The position numbers were made by a program, and so were the translations under genes. Under the pieces are notes generated by a model that saw only the letters and a list, made by a program, of their open reading frames with translations, searched no databases and had not been told where the DNA came from. From the NCBI RefSeq assembly GCF_011075055.1, contig NC_058145.1:12893894-12957893 (forward strand): a stretch of DNA of 64,000 nucleotides, in the 5' to 3' direction. The stretch is from Mangifera indica (taxonomy: Eukaryota > Streptophyta > Magnoliopsida > Sapindales > Anacardiaceae). Shown piece after piece: positions 24,937 to 41,597 of this stretch (position 1 is the stretch's first letter; every line of letters starts with the position of its first letter).

Positions 24937-25369
24937 TATTTGTAAAAGCATGACGCGGCGATTGATGTTAATATCCAGGAAGGTGTGAGTTAGCTAGGGG
25001 TTGCAGTACAGCCACCTAATACACTACAACAAGAGGGGTAGTACTAGCTATAGTGTGTGAAAATAGGAAGCTTACACTCAACTTACTTACAATTGAATTG
25101 ACTACTTGTTCCACTCCCCTTGCCCCCCTTCCCTATCAACTAATCAACTTTTATCTTCGTCATCTACACGTTAGTAAACTTTGAAAGTGTAATCAATCTT
25201 TATCATCCAACGCTCTCGAGGGATGCCATTAATGGTACGAGATAAGATCAAATACTCAGGATGAAATTCCTTGTTAACCAAAAATAAATCTCTATCAAGC
25301 AACCCACTTTTACTTTACTTCGTATTCAACTCAAAACACCACTTAAGAAAATGCACCATCAATCTCAAT
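24937..25369. other. Spacer, nothing recognised
   Basis: No gene or repeat was recognised beyond the right target duplication of the element at 24150-24936. Confidence 0.35.
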
Positions 25370-25665
25370 TAAGGTTAGATTCGAATCGAATTTAATTAAA
25401 TTTAAGTTTAAATTTAATTTGAATGAGTTTAAAACGAGTTAGTTCTATATGAATTCAAGTTTAATTTACTCATCAAATTTTTTAATTAAAAATTTTAATA
25501 TAAAATGATATCGTTTTGACTAATATGTATTAAAACGACGTCGTTTTAATAAAGAAATAATTAAAAATTTGAACTCGAAATAAGCTGAGTTGAATTTAAA
25601 CCAAGTTTAAGTTTGACTTCTACGAGCTCTACTATATATCTTGGCTCAGCTCAAATTTAGGCCTG
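25370..25665. mobile_element. hAT-like MITE, TAGGG family, copy B (decayed)
   Basis: The left end TAAGGTTAGATTCGAATCGA and the right end CTCAAATTTAGGCCTG match the family ends with substitutions. The flanks ATCTCAAT and ATCTCAGC match at 6 of 8 positions. The interior has the central pair ATATCGTTTTGACTAATATG and TTAAAACGACGTCGTTTTAA, as in copies A and C. Confidence 0.7.
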
Positions 25666-26574
25666 ATCTCAGCATATTCGACCTTTTTGCTGTGAAAATT
25701 TCTTGGCCATGGTCCTTGTTGGAAAATTTTTTCTTCTACCATTTTTCAAAATTGTGGAAGATTGAAAGCATACTTATGTTTTTTATACTCAATTTTTTTT
25801 AACATACTTAAATCTTTTTCTTTTTTGTGTAAATATAAATATATATATATAATTTATAAGTAATATTATATATATTTATTTTTTATATATAATTCATATA
25901 CATAAATGATATAAGATATATTATTATGTGATCGATATTATTTTACTTTTAATTTAAAATTATTTAATTATATAATAACACTTTATCAAATATACTTAAA
26001 AAAATAAATATATAATTTTATTGATAATTAAATTCAAATAAGTTTATATTTAAATGAAAATTTAAAAATTTAAAATTATATAAAATTTATTAATATTTTA
26101 CTTAAATAAAATATTAAATTTGAACTGGAACTTTCCGTACGTTACTAGCTCCACTTCAACCACTACCGTTATTATTGTAGCATGAATTTCGCACGCGCTA
26201 TCAAGGCAACTGGAATAGCATAGATGACTAGAATCGTCAATGCTGAAGAAAGACTGCTGGCTTCCATCGACTAGTTCCTAAAATCACTTCATCAAATACG
26301 CGGACACGCCAACAAACGTGGCATACCCGTTACCCGTTCTTTTTTATTCACGTACCTTCGTAATATTTACTCAAGAACCATCGACTCTGTTTCTTAATCC
26401 CCGAGTTATCAAGGGCATATCTGTCATTTACTTAACTGCCAGATTCAAGTTGTACTTCCCTAGCTTAAACCTATAAATACAACTCCTCCAGAAGTATCAG
26501 CTTCAATTCCATTCAAAGATCAACACCACAAACAAAGTAATTAAAAGCTTTCATCGATTCACACTTAACTCGTC
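25666..26574. other. AT-rich spacer and ZAT promoter
   Basis: 25790-26120 is extremely AT-rich with no feature. The promoter of the zinc-finger gene occupies the right part, with a TATAAATA box at 26472-26479. Confidence 0.5.
26472..26479 (+). promoter_or_regulatory. Probable TATA box of the zinc-finger gene
   Basis: TATAAATA lies about 100 bp upstream of the ATG at 26575. Farther upstream, AACGTGGCA (about 26315) contains an ACGTG core of the G-box/ABRE type, which would fit stress regulation. That link is inference. Confidence 0.6.
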
Positions 26575-27030
26575 ATGAAGACAGTCATTGCAGAAGTTGG
26601 AGCCATGGACATGGCCAAGTGCTTGATGTTGCTATCTAAAGTCGGCGAAACCGGTTCTGGCAACCGGGTCTTTGCCTGCAAAACATGCAAGAGGGAGTTC
26701 TCGTCGTTTCAGGCTTTAGGGGGGCACAGAGCCAGCCACAAGAAGCCAAAATTGATGGGAGACGAGTTGTTTAATAATTCCCAGATGGCTGCTTCTCCTA
26801 AGAAGCCTAAAACACACGAGTGTTCGATTTGTGGGCTTGAGTTTGCCATCGGCCAAGCTCTCGGTGGCCACATGAGGAGACACAGGGCCGCTATGACTGG
26901 TGATGCGTTGGTTACTCGACCTCTTTTGCCGGTTCCAGTGCTGAAGAAATCGAATAGTAGCAAGAGAGTTTTGTGCCTGGATTTAAACTTGACGCCGTTG
27001 GAGAATGATTTGAAGTTATGGGCGGCTTAG
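26575..27030 (+). CDS. C2H2 zinc-finger repressor, ZAT11/ZAT12-like, 151 aa
   Basis: This is an intronless frame of 151 codons. Two Cys2-His2 fingers (about residues 33-55 and 81-103) each contain the plant-specific QALGGH signature, in [14 protein letters not shown] and [15 protein letters not shown] leucine-rich short box (CLMLLSK, 16-22) precedes finger 1. Near the C-terminus [13 protein letters not shown] (133-145) contains an EAR repression motif (LDLNL). This set and the small size define the C1-2i subclass (ZAT family): nuclear DNA-binding repressors that act in abiotic-stress and oxidative responses and recruit TOPLESS-type corepressors through the EAR motif. The absence of introns is usual for this class. 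The exact orthologue (ZAT11 or ZAT12) is not settled, so no symbol is given. Confidence 0.95.
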   Translation: MKTVIAEVGAMDMAKCLMLLSKVGETGSGNRVFACKTCKREFSSFQALGGHRASHKKPKLMGDELFNNSQMAASPKKPKTHECSICGLEFAIGQALGGHMRRHRAAMTGDALVTRPLLPVPVLKKSNSSKRVLCLDLNLTPLENDLKLWAA

Positions 27031-28243
27031 ATTAGTTGATTGTTTATTGATTCAGTCTTTAGATGATAGATTTTGATTTTTCTTCTTTCAATTCACCAAC
27101 CTGTTAGGATTTTGGCGGGGAATTATTCATTTAACAGTCTTGTATATGAATCAGAAATATATAATACACATAGCTTGTTTTAGTGAGATATTATCCGATG
27201 CCTCTATACTGCTTTATTTTCTCAGTTGTATTGAATTTCATTCATCTGCATGGTTAAAATTGTTTGTTTTTCTTCAATTCACAAGACATGTCCGAGCAAT
27301 CTGAAAATAACAAAAGTAAACGTAAATCAACCTTTCTATTAATTAGCCATTTCTCTGTATCAACCTTGATTGCCGGAGGGGAAGACAGCTCTCTCTCTCT
27401 CTCTTTTTTGCCCTTTTAATGGGAGACTCTTCATATTAGTTTGACTAGTAAATTTGGAGCATAATAACTTGATCTACAATCATTATACTAGATGAGTCAA
27501 GGTTCTACAAGTATAGTAGAGATTCGAATCCAAATATTCTCTTTAAAAATTTTAATATTTTATCAGTTTTATTAACTCTTTAAGTGAAACACAACTTTTA
27601 GAAAATTTAACATACAATTATCTTTCACTTAATCTATGTAACATAATTTATTAATTCTAAAAACGTAATTATAAACTTATAATATCCAAATTTAGTTTGA
27701 AAGATAGTTTTAAATATAATTTTTTTGACGACCCTTACTAAAGTTTATATCAGAGAATATTGATGATTCTTTGAATTGGTCTTTTCTTGTTATCTATTTA
27801 TATGACTCTTTATAATTTATACATATCTAGATTCTCCCATCATTCTTATTTACAAACAAAATCGATACATTCTAGTGAGAATTGTGAGGTTTGATAAACC
27901 CATTATTAAATAGTTGAAGAATTGGAATCATTCTATACGAAAACTTTGAGATTGGTGTTATATTTGGTGTCAACTGTATTCTATGCCATACTTTCCTCTC
28001 TCGGTCAGATGTGCCAAAAAACATTTATAAATTCTCGGACCGCTAACATACCCAGCATGTTTGGGCCAGTAATCTTAGTCTTCTTCGCCACATGGGCTAA
28101 ATAAATGCCTCGTGCATCCCTTAACATCTTCCTTGCTCTAATACTATTAATCATCCTACTTAGTTCGGTCAAACTTGAACTAATTAAATTTAAATTAAAT
28201 TAAAATGAGTTGAATCAACTTTTAAAATTGAATTAGTTTAGTT
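27031..28243. other. Spacer after the ZAT gene
   Basis: The first ~150 bp is presumably the 3' UTR. A CT-microsatellite lies at about 27390-27405. A 60-codon frame at 27922-28104 has no recognisable features. Confidence 0.35.
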
Positions 28244-28728
28244 CAATTAAGAGTAGATATGAATCGAATTGAATTTATATACTTTTTAATTTAAGTTTAA
28301 TTTGAATAAAAAATAATTTGATTTTAATTCAATTTAATTTTGACTAAAATTTGTTGAACAAACATTAAAAATGATTCAAGTTTAGTTTGAATAAAAATAG
28401 TTTGGTTCGAGTTTGATTCGAATGTATAGTTTAAATTTATGATTTAGATTCGTGGTTTAAATTTGTGACTCATTGATAAAATAACACTGTTTAATAATTA
28501 TTTAATATAATTCGAGCCGAGTTATAAGCTAAATTTGAATTAAATAAAACTATCTATCCAGCTCGCAAATTAAACTAAATTGAATTTTCTATAACTCGAG
28601 TTTAGCTTGGTTTTAAAACTAATCGAACCTCTTAATTCAAACTTAATTCATATTTAAAATATACAAATTTAAATTAAATTAAATTAACTTTTAAATTTAA
28701 ACTAATTCGATTCAAGTATAATCCTAGA
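28244..28728. mobile_element. Probable decayed TAGGG-family MITE, AT-enriched
   Basis: A left TAGATATGAATCGAATTGAA and a reversed right CTAGGATTATACTTGAATCG resemble the family ends. The interior repeats 'AATTTAAATTAAATT', 'GAATTGAA' and 'TCGAGT' words in both orientations. It is strongly decayed, with no duplication seen. Confidence 0.4.
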
Positions 28729-29528
28729 TTTGGTCCAGCTGGACAGAGACAACCTTTATTTTTTTATTTTCAATAATAAAATTAAAAAGTCACAGAACCA
28801 TCGAATGCAAAATAAATATTTCTTTTCATGAAAATCATCCGCATAAACAATGTTAACAACAACTTACAAGCCCAGATTATTTTTTACTCTTTCATATATC
28901 ATCCGTCGATATCCCGCCACGTGTAAAGTTACAAAGTCCATCTTACCTCAACACCAGCGCCTTTAAGATTCTTTTACCCTTCAACAAGTTGGTTTCACAC
29001 TTTCGCCAAATCGATGCCTTGTATTCATCACCCACCATACACGTGTACCACTAAGATGACATACAACCTTGACTTACTGACTGTGCAGACGTATTCAATT
29101 TTTATATTTCCAGAAAAACAATTCTACTGCTTCTCACTCACACCACATTAATCCTTTTCTCTTTAATTATCATAGCCGGTGTCGTGTCGCCGGAAAATAC
29201 GCTGCCGCCTGCGATCAGATTTATAATTAGGATTCCGGTGGTCTTCGAAGGTATGGATACATAGTCGAACAATTATTTGTACATATTTACTGAGTTGAAA
29301 TGAATTTTATTTTAAAATCAAAACACTTTTCTGATAATTTAATCACCGCTTTGGAATTTTCTATTTTGTAAGTGTCTCCGAGTGTAATATTATTTTTCTG
29401 AGAAAGAGCGCGTTGAATTTTGTAAGTTGGCTAAAACGACTTTCGTTTGTGTGTGTAGAGGTTGGTTGGAGTTCTGGATGAGAGAAGAGTGGAAAGTGGA
29501 AAGTTTATTGTACGGTTGAAGACGCAAA
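28729..29528. other. Promoter and 5' UTR (with intron) of the TDBD gene
   Basis: A donor CGAAG/GTATGG at 29250-29251 and an acceptor TGTGTAG ending at 29458 suggest a 5'-UTR intron (29251-29458). The leader exon 29459-29531 would then end with the start codon. 28729-29100 holds nothing recognised. Confidence 0.5.
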
Positions 29529-32385
29529 ATGGTACGTTCTAGATTCTTTTTTTATGCTTCTTACAATAATTTTTCAGTAATCATTGTCTGTACTTGTTAA
29601 TTTGAACTTATAGTTTGAATATAATAACGAGAAAATTAGTTCAAAGATATAATATGGAATGTGATTGTGAAGAGGGAAAACTGTAGTAGTTTAGTGAACT
29701 TGTGAAAGTGAGATTATGCACCGAGCCTTGACTGTGTTTGGAAACAATCTCTTATACTAATTGCGAATCAATTTTTAGTTCAGAACCTCAGAGCTGTATA
29801 GACAGTGCTTTTAAGTCAGTTATGTGTTAGAGACTTCAGAACATATCTTTCATTGTTTCCAGTTGAAGCCACTCCAGGGAGAATACAATTTGGAGGGTTT
29901 GTATATATTACTTGTGGCATCTCTTAGGAAGAGTTTTTATATCCACAATTTTGAGAAGAATCTCTTTTATTATAATGAACAAGTTGATGATTTATAGGAG
30001 CCAGTGAATTGGGTTCCCATTCAATGCCAATTAATGGTGGTACTTGTAATAGTATTTAGAATGGGTATCCATAGTTGTTTCAGTGAAATGTGTATTGTTT
30101 CTTGATGGGCATTGTGTTTTAGTTAGGTTCCTGAAAAATGCTACTGCCTTAAAAATTGCCAATGTCCCTCTGAATGAATTGTTCCTAATTTATAGAATGC
30201 TATAAGTTTCCTGAAGTATCCTTTATACTGGTCCAATAACATTCTCATCAAAATTTGTGGTTGTTATGATATGTAAATGTCAATCATTAATGCTATTAGC
30301 GGGTAAACTATGGTTGGAAAATGATATACCTATAAAATAATTGTTTTATATTTTATATTAGTCAAATTATGTTGCAACTGAAGGGGGACAAGGTTTGGTG
30401 AGTTATTTAATTTATTTTATGGTAAGTTTCATAATCTACAATTGTGCAATGGTCTTAGAAATATTATTTTTTTAATGATATCGGTGACTATCTGTCTGGA
30501 GTTTTGAACATATGTTAATATCAGAATTCAGTTTTGTTTAAACAAAAGAGGGAAGAACATCTATAGTTGTACTTTGAGTTGTTGCCTGGATTAAAATTTT
30601 TCTCTGTTCTTGGTGAATGAATCAAGTTATTTAATCCTCTGTCTCTGGCTCTATTAAAAGGCAACTTCATAGTTATTGTTTGTAGCGGTGTTTTCAGAAC
30701 AAAGGATTTTGGATGTCCAAGGGTCCTGGGCATATAGCTGATGGAGATGCAGCATTTGATAATTCTTCCAGGGTTGAACCAAAAAGGCCTCATCAGTGGT
30801 TTGTCCGTACTGGTGAAGCAGAGCTGTTTCCAAACAAGAAGCAAGTTGTACACGCTCCAAACAACAAATCAAGTGTTGAAATGTCTAATGCAAATGTTCC
30901 TTACTGGGGAAACACTTCCAGTTTTCAGTCAGTTCCAAACCAATTTATTGACCAGTTGTTTGGATCTGAAAATGCAAGGTCCATCAGTTTTACTGAAAGG
31001 AACTTTTGTCCTGTTGGAACAGATGACATGAAAAGGAATGGTATTGAAGAACATTTTGGAGAAGATGAATCTGCTAGATTGTCAATGTCCCATGCTATAG
31101 AAGATTCTGAAACAGTTAGCTACAGTGGATATAGAAAAGTGAAAGTCAATCAGGTGAAGGACTCCAATAATGGTATGCATCAGCCAGAGGAACATAGTCT
31201 TAATAGTGATAGTAATAATGACTTGTCTACAGTACATGCCTATAACAAGGAAAGCCAAAGTATTTATATGACAATGGGGCAGGCCTGTAATAAGGAGGAT
31301 GACAGTGTTACATTGATGGGTCATACCTATAGCAGGGGGGATGTACATATTAGATCAGCCTCTCCCGCTTATGGCAAGGTTGACAATGGTGACATATCTT
31401 TTTCTGACACCTATCGGAAAGAAGATGCCAATATAGTATCCTTTATTGGATTTGATGATGAACATGATATTATACCTGTGGGGCAGCCCATTAGTGGCTT
31501 TGACTTACCATACTCTTCAGTTCAAACTTCAGAAGCAGCCACTGGAAAGCATTTGAATGCATCAAATGTGACTGCAGTTGCAGCCGCGCCTCAAGCTGCT
31601 AAAGCAAAACCTGAATCTGTCTCCAAGAATAAACAAGAGTTGAAAAGCTCCAGGAAAGAAGCTCCAAACACCTTCCCTTCAAATGTTAGAAGTTTGATAT
31701 CAACTGGTATGCTTGATGGAGTCCCTGTGAAGTATGTATCATTGTCACGGGAGGTAAATTCCCTGTTTCTTTGCCTTGTTACTGTGATTCTCATGTTGTT
31801 TAGTGATTTATTGTTGTATCTTGGCATCCAACTAGGAGCTTCGAGGCATTATAAAAGGATCTGGTTATCTTTGTGGGTGTCAATCATGTAATTACTCAAA
31901 GGTGAGTCATTTAACTGTTTCCTAGTTTGCATCTTAAATTCTTGACGCCTAACAACTAGTATTTATGTGGTTGTATAAGGTGCTAAATGCTTATGAGTTT
32001 GAGCGCCATGCGGGCTGCAAAACAAAGCACCCAAACAATCACATATATTTTGAGAATGGAAAGACTATCTATCAGATAGTACAAGAATTAAGGAGCACTC
32101 CTGCGAGCATGTTATTTGATACAATTCAAACAGTTTTTGGTGCTCCTATTAATCAGAAATCTTTTCGCATTTGGAAAGGTATTGATTTGTGTTTTGCTTT
32201 TAGTAGTTCTGTGCCTGCATTTGTATTTCACCAGTCTGGGGATTTTGGTTGGGTGTGATATAAAAATTATTTTCCTGCTTTGCATCTTTTAATATTTTCC
32301 CATCTTCCCCCTGTTCCCAGAGTCATTTCAAGCAGCGACACGTGAGCTTCAACGAATTTATGGAAAGGAAGAACTGAACCTGTGA
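29529..32385 (+). CDS. TDBD (Tify-domain-binding) family nuclear protein, 462 aa
   Basis: Exons 29529-29531, 30698-31753, 31836-31901, 31980-32178 and 32321-32385 join to 463 codons with GT-AG introns. The ATG is the last codon of the leader exon. The alternative start is Met7 (30713). The N-terminus MNKGFWMSKGPGH is followed by a long Ser/Asn/Asp-rich, probably disordered region (about 20-325). The conserved end starts at VRSLISTGMLDGVPVKYVS (about 330) and runs into GSGYLCGCQSCNYSKVLNAYEFERHAGCKTKHPNNHIYFENGK. This Cys/His-rich segment (Cys366, 368, 371, 388; His385, 392, 396) with the following IYQIVQEL is the TDBD domain. It is also found in PHD-finger acetyltransferase-like proteins of the IDM1 type. 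This protein lacks the PHD and acetyltransferase parts and belongs to the shorter TDBD-only group. Its exact role is unknown to me; a nuclear regulatory function is inferred. Confidence 0.85.
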
Positions 32386-32778
32386 AATGCGAAATGGTAA
32401 TTTGGAGAAATGTGAGATAGAATAATGTCTGTGCATAGTAACAAGTATTTCAGTGGTAACTTAAGTATCCTGTGAAGATGAGCCAACCGAAGGTTTTTAT
32501 TAGACCGGTGCAATATTGTGTAGGACTTATCATTGTGCTTCTTAGTTCGTGGGGATGACGTTTTCATATACAAAAGCCAAAGTAAAGATTTCCATAGGAG
32601 AGCGCATGTAATTATGGTTGGAGATGCAGGTTTTGTGTGCCGTGGAAATCCGTGGCATACCTCTTCAATGTAACTAGCCTTTGGTCATTCTAGTGTTACA
32701 TTTTGATGTTGTATAAATTATTGTAGTGATTATATTCATCCTCATCAGTATCTTATGATATACGATATGTATTTTATG

Positions 32779-32826
<48 letters not shown>

Positions 32827-33461
32827 AGAAAAAATAATGATAAAAGAGTATGTAAAAAAATTTTTAAAAAATGTGATTTTTTATATTAATGATGGATTGA
32901 TTAGATTTTTTTATTGTTATATTTTTTATAATCTGTTATATAATATAATATAAAAAATTAAGGTTTTGATATATTATAAAATACGCAATTTAACTAGCGT
33001 GATTATGTTACCCTTGTGTTTCAGTAAGTTACTGGATTCTTCCCATATTTTTACGGACATATCAGACTTAATCTTTAATTGATTCATAGAGAAAAAGGCC
33101 ATTTCAGCAGCCAATTTTAGTTCGGAGAAATTGTAGCAGGGTTTCAAAGGAAGACCAGTAATTTTTTTCTTTCTAAATTACCGAGACAAAGAATATAAAA
33201 ATATATCATGACAGAGTAAAGAGGCTGGAAGAAGAAACGAAAAGAAAATTGTGTCAGTCAGAAGGTACAAAGAACCGTTGCTCAATAATTAAAAACTACA
33301 TTTCACTCACACCAAAGCAAGATTCAAAGAATGACGCAAGAAAAATTACAAGCACCCATCATAGTATCAATCACAATTAGTTCTTTTGTTTTTCGTCTAC
33401 CATTTCCCTTTTCCATGTTTTACGCCAGGACTTGCCTCCACTCAAACAAATTGAGCTTTTC
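32386..33461. other. Convergent 3' flanks with a TA microsatellite
   Basis: The 3' UTRs of the TDBD gene (+) and the RABE1 gene (-) converge here. No other gene was recognised. Confidence 0.5.
32783..32822. repeat. (TA)n microsatellite
   Basis: About 20 uninterrupted TA dinucleotides. Confidence 0.95.
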
Positions 33462-37142
<3,681 letters not shown>

Positions 37143-39006
37143 CTATAATAGAAATCAACCCCTCTCTGCACATCAGTACCAAAAAGACAAATCAGAATGA
37201 CACAACACATCTATATTCAGTCATGCTAAGCAAAAGAAATTTTATGAAAAATAAAAAAAAACTACCAGATCGAGAGTTTAGAGAGACAGAGAGGTTTGTT
37301 TCGTTGAATTTGAATGGGAATGAGATTTAAGTTATGACTGATAGGTTCTCCTTCACCACCAGCTACATACAGTATTACAATACAAGAAAATGAAACTTCT
37401 CCGATGAAGGTGGACTAAAAAGCGCCCTTTTTAATGGATTTTTGGGTGCGCACATTAGCACCACCAATAGGGTCAACAAGTGGTGTGGTTTTCTGCTCTC
37501 TACTATTTAATATTCAACCAATCAGATTGCAACATCTGTTATGTAGCTAATCTGAGTTGGCATCCTAATCATCACCAGAATATTTCTTTTGCATTATAAC
37601 ACGACATGAATTGATTAGAGCATAATCTTGTATCCGTGAGAAATATTTCGATCAATATAATTTTGTATGGACATATTTTTTTTATATAATTTAAATATAT
37701 AAATAATATAATATTATATAATTAAATATTTTTTAATTAAAAATAAAATAATATTTCATCATTGTATTAATATTCTCTAATTACATATCAGTGATGTTTA
37801 AATAATGGCTAATTGAATGGGCCCTGAACCGTTTCATATGAATTTCTTTTTTAAGGAAACTACAGCCAGTCTATGTTTGTTTTTATTTTGAGTAAACCAT
37901 ATTTCCGCCCCCGGGATTGAGGATTGAACGGTTCGACTTGATCAAATTCAGACTCGTAAAAGAAAAAAATTTAAGCCCATACTTCAGGTCTGTCCATTTG
38001 AATATTTTATTTTTTGTTCAGACCTGGCAATTAAAATTTTTCGGCTTTCAATTCCGTTTCGGGTCTGCTCTAGCTCTCTTCACTGGTATGTTTCTGTTGA
38101 ATTTCTTGACCCCGTGCACGCCAAACGTTTTTATTCAACATATGAGATCCTGGCAGAAGATGTGATGAAGGCAAAAGTTATTCATTTGCGTTTGCCTCTA
38201 TATATCATATGCATTCATTTTATGAATTTAGATGAGAAAATTCAAATTTTCAGAAAACCTTGGGCTGTCTGAGTGTCTCCATCTCCTCCCCCGCCAACCA
38301 AGAATAAAACAGTAATAATTTTATAAAAGTAAAGTGATAAAATGACTTGTATCTAATATGCATGTATTATTTGAAAGCTGTGCTAGCTGTTGCATTTAAC
38401 CAATATTTTTCTTGGTAGTTTAGAAAGAAAGTCAGCTTTTGGTTGATATAATTTGCGAGATCAAATGTCTCAGTTGTCTTTGTTAGGTTAAAATAATTAT
38501 TTTTTCAACAGTTTTGGTGGATTTGTCTAGTCTACGCTTCCAGATCCAGATATTGACAAGGTTCGTTGGTTAAGAATTGACCCTGCAAATAACTAGGTGG
38601 AAATACTTGTGGACATATACAACTTTGAAGCTCCAATTCTGGAAAAGAGTCCCACCACATCAACTGGGTGAATCATGTTTTATAATCGTTGTTGTGGTTT
38701 AGTTTGGTTTATTACAGTCTAAATTGTTCTTTTCCGTTTAGCAAAGAAATACAAATTGCTCTCTTATTATTTTTCTCCCTAAAACGAATGAATTTTTCAA
38801 ATATAAGCTCCATGTTCATGATAATATTGAATTGAATTTTCACAACTGAACACCGGCGATGCAGTCTCAAAATTGCATTTAAGCACAACAAAAGGTATAA
38901 CATAAAATCATCCAAAATATGAAAAAGCATGATTTTCAACACATAAAAACAAAAAACTACTCAGTAGTAAGGCAAAATACCGAATGTTTCCTCATAACTC
39001 TTTGCT
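37143..39006. other. RABE1 promoter, spacer and S15a 3' flank
   Basis: The RABE1 5' UTR and promoter lie just above 37142. 37670-37800 is AT-rich. At 38545-38690 (+) one frame gives a protein-like stretch (PDPDIDKVRWLRIDP, then a TAG, then VEILVDIYNFEAPILEK); see findings. No intact gene is seen. Confidence 0.4.
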
Positions 39007-40600
<1,594 letters not shown>

Positions 40601-41298
40601 ACAAGGGCTAATTTGGGCCTAGATGTCATAGCAGTTTACAAATATGTCCCAGGTTCGGTTACTCCTTGTGGGCCTGCACCAGATGCTGGATGAGATTAGG
40701 CCCTGTTCAGACAAAGCATTTTGATGGGGCCAAAAATATCTCCCTTTTTGTGTCAACCAAAACTCCAAAATTGTAAAAATATACACCTCTATAGCCAATA
40801 TAGGAGTACTAATATCTTAATGATTTGAAAATATGGAATTGGTGTTCTATCATAATGTATGTTAATCTAATGTCGTTCTTATCCTTAGAACAAACCTCTT
40901 GTCTTGTCTATACCTATAAATCCATATTTTCATCATATTTCTTTCACCTAAAAAATGTTGCTCTATGTATCTTACGTCTAAAATCGGTTTAACCATCTTT
41001 ACCACACTTGAAAACAATCATATTCTTCAATTCATAAATAATATATATTAGACTTTACAAATCATGACTATTATAAAGTTCATCATTCACAGATCAACAT
41101 CAACCGTAATTATATTATAAAATAATATATAATTTGATACAAAAACACTCATAACGTGAATATATCATCTTATAAATCATTCCAAGTTTAATTTCTTCAA
41201 ACTAACTACCAATCACCATGAATGCACTTGAAACCAAACATAAAAATGGTCCTACCTACCTTTCTTCCATAGATTAGCAAAACTTTGTTGTTTGATTT
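40601..41298. other. Intergenic spacer
   Basis: No gene or repeat was recognised; the sequence is AT-rich. 41291-41298 is the left target duplication of the next element. Confidence 0.35.
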
Positions 41299-41589
41299 TA
41301 GGGTTGGATTCGAACCGAATCGAGCTTAAGCTCGACTTAGTTTACATATAGCTGAGCTCGAACTCGTTGAGCTCATGAAAGCCAAACTCAAACTAGGCTC
41401 AAATTCGATTTGGTTCATTTTTTGTTATTAAAACAACATCGTTTTAATATATATTAGTTAAACGACATCATTTTGTATCAAAATTTTAATTAAAAAATTT
41501 GATGAGTAGCTTAAGCTCATATAGGGCTGGCTTGTTCAAGCTGAGCTGGAGCTCCAACTCAAATGGGCTCGGTTCGAGTCCAAACCCTA
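41299..41589. mobile_element. hAT-like MITE, TAGGG family, copy C (291 bp, best preserved)
   Basis: A perfect 8-bp duplication TTTGATTT flanks it (41291-41298 and 41590-41597). The left end is TAGGGTTGGATTCGAACCGA and the reversed right end is TAGGGTTTGGACTCGAACCG. The interior has GAGCTTAAGCTC, GAGCTCGAACTCGTTGAGCTC and the central pair AACATCGTTTTAAT / TTAAACGACATCATTTTG. No ORF. It is the youngest-looking copy in the window and the best reference for the family. Confidence 0.92.
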
Positions 41590-41597
41590 TTTGATTT

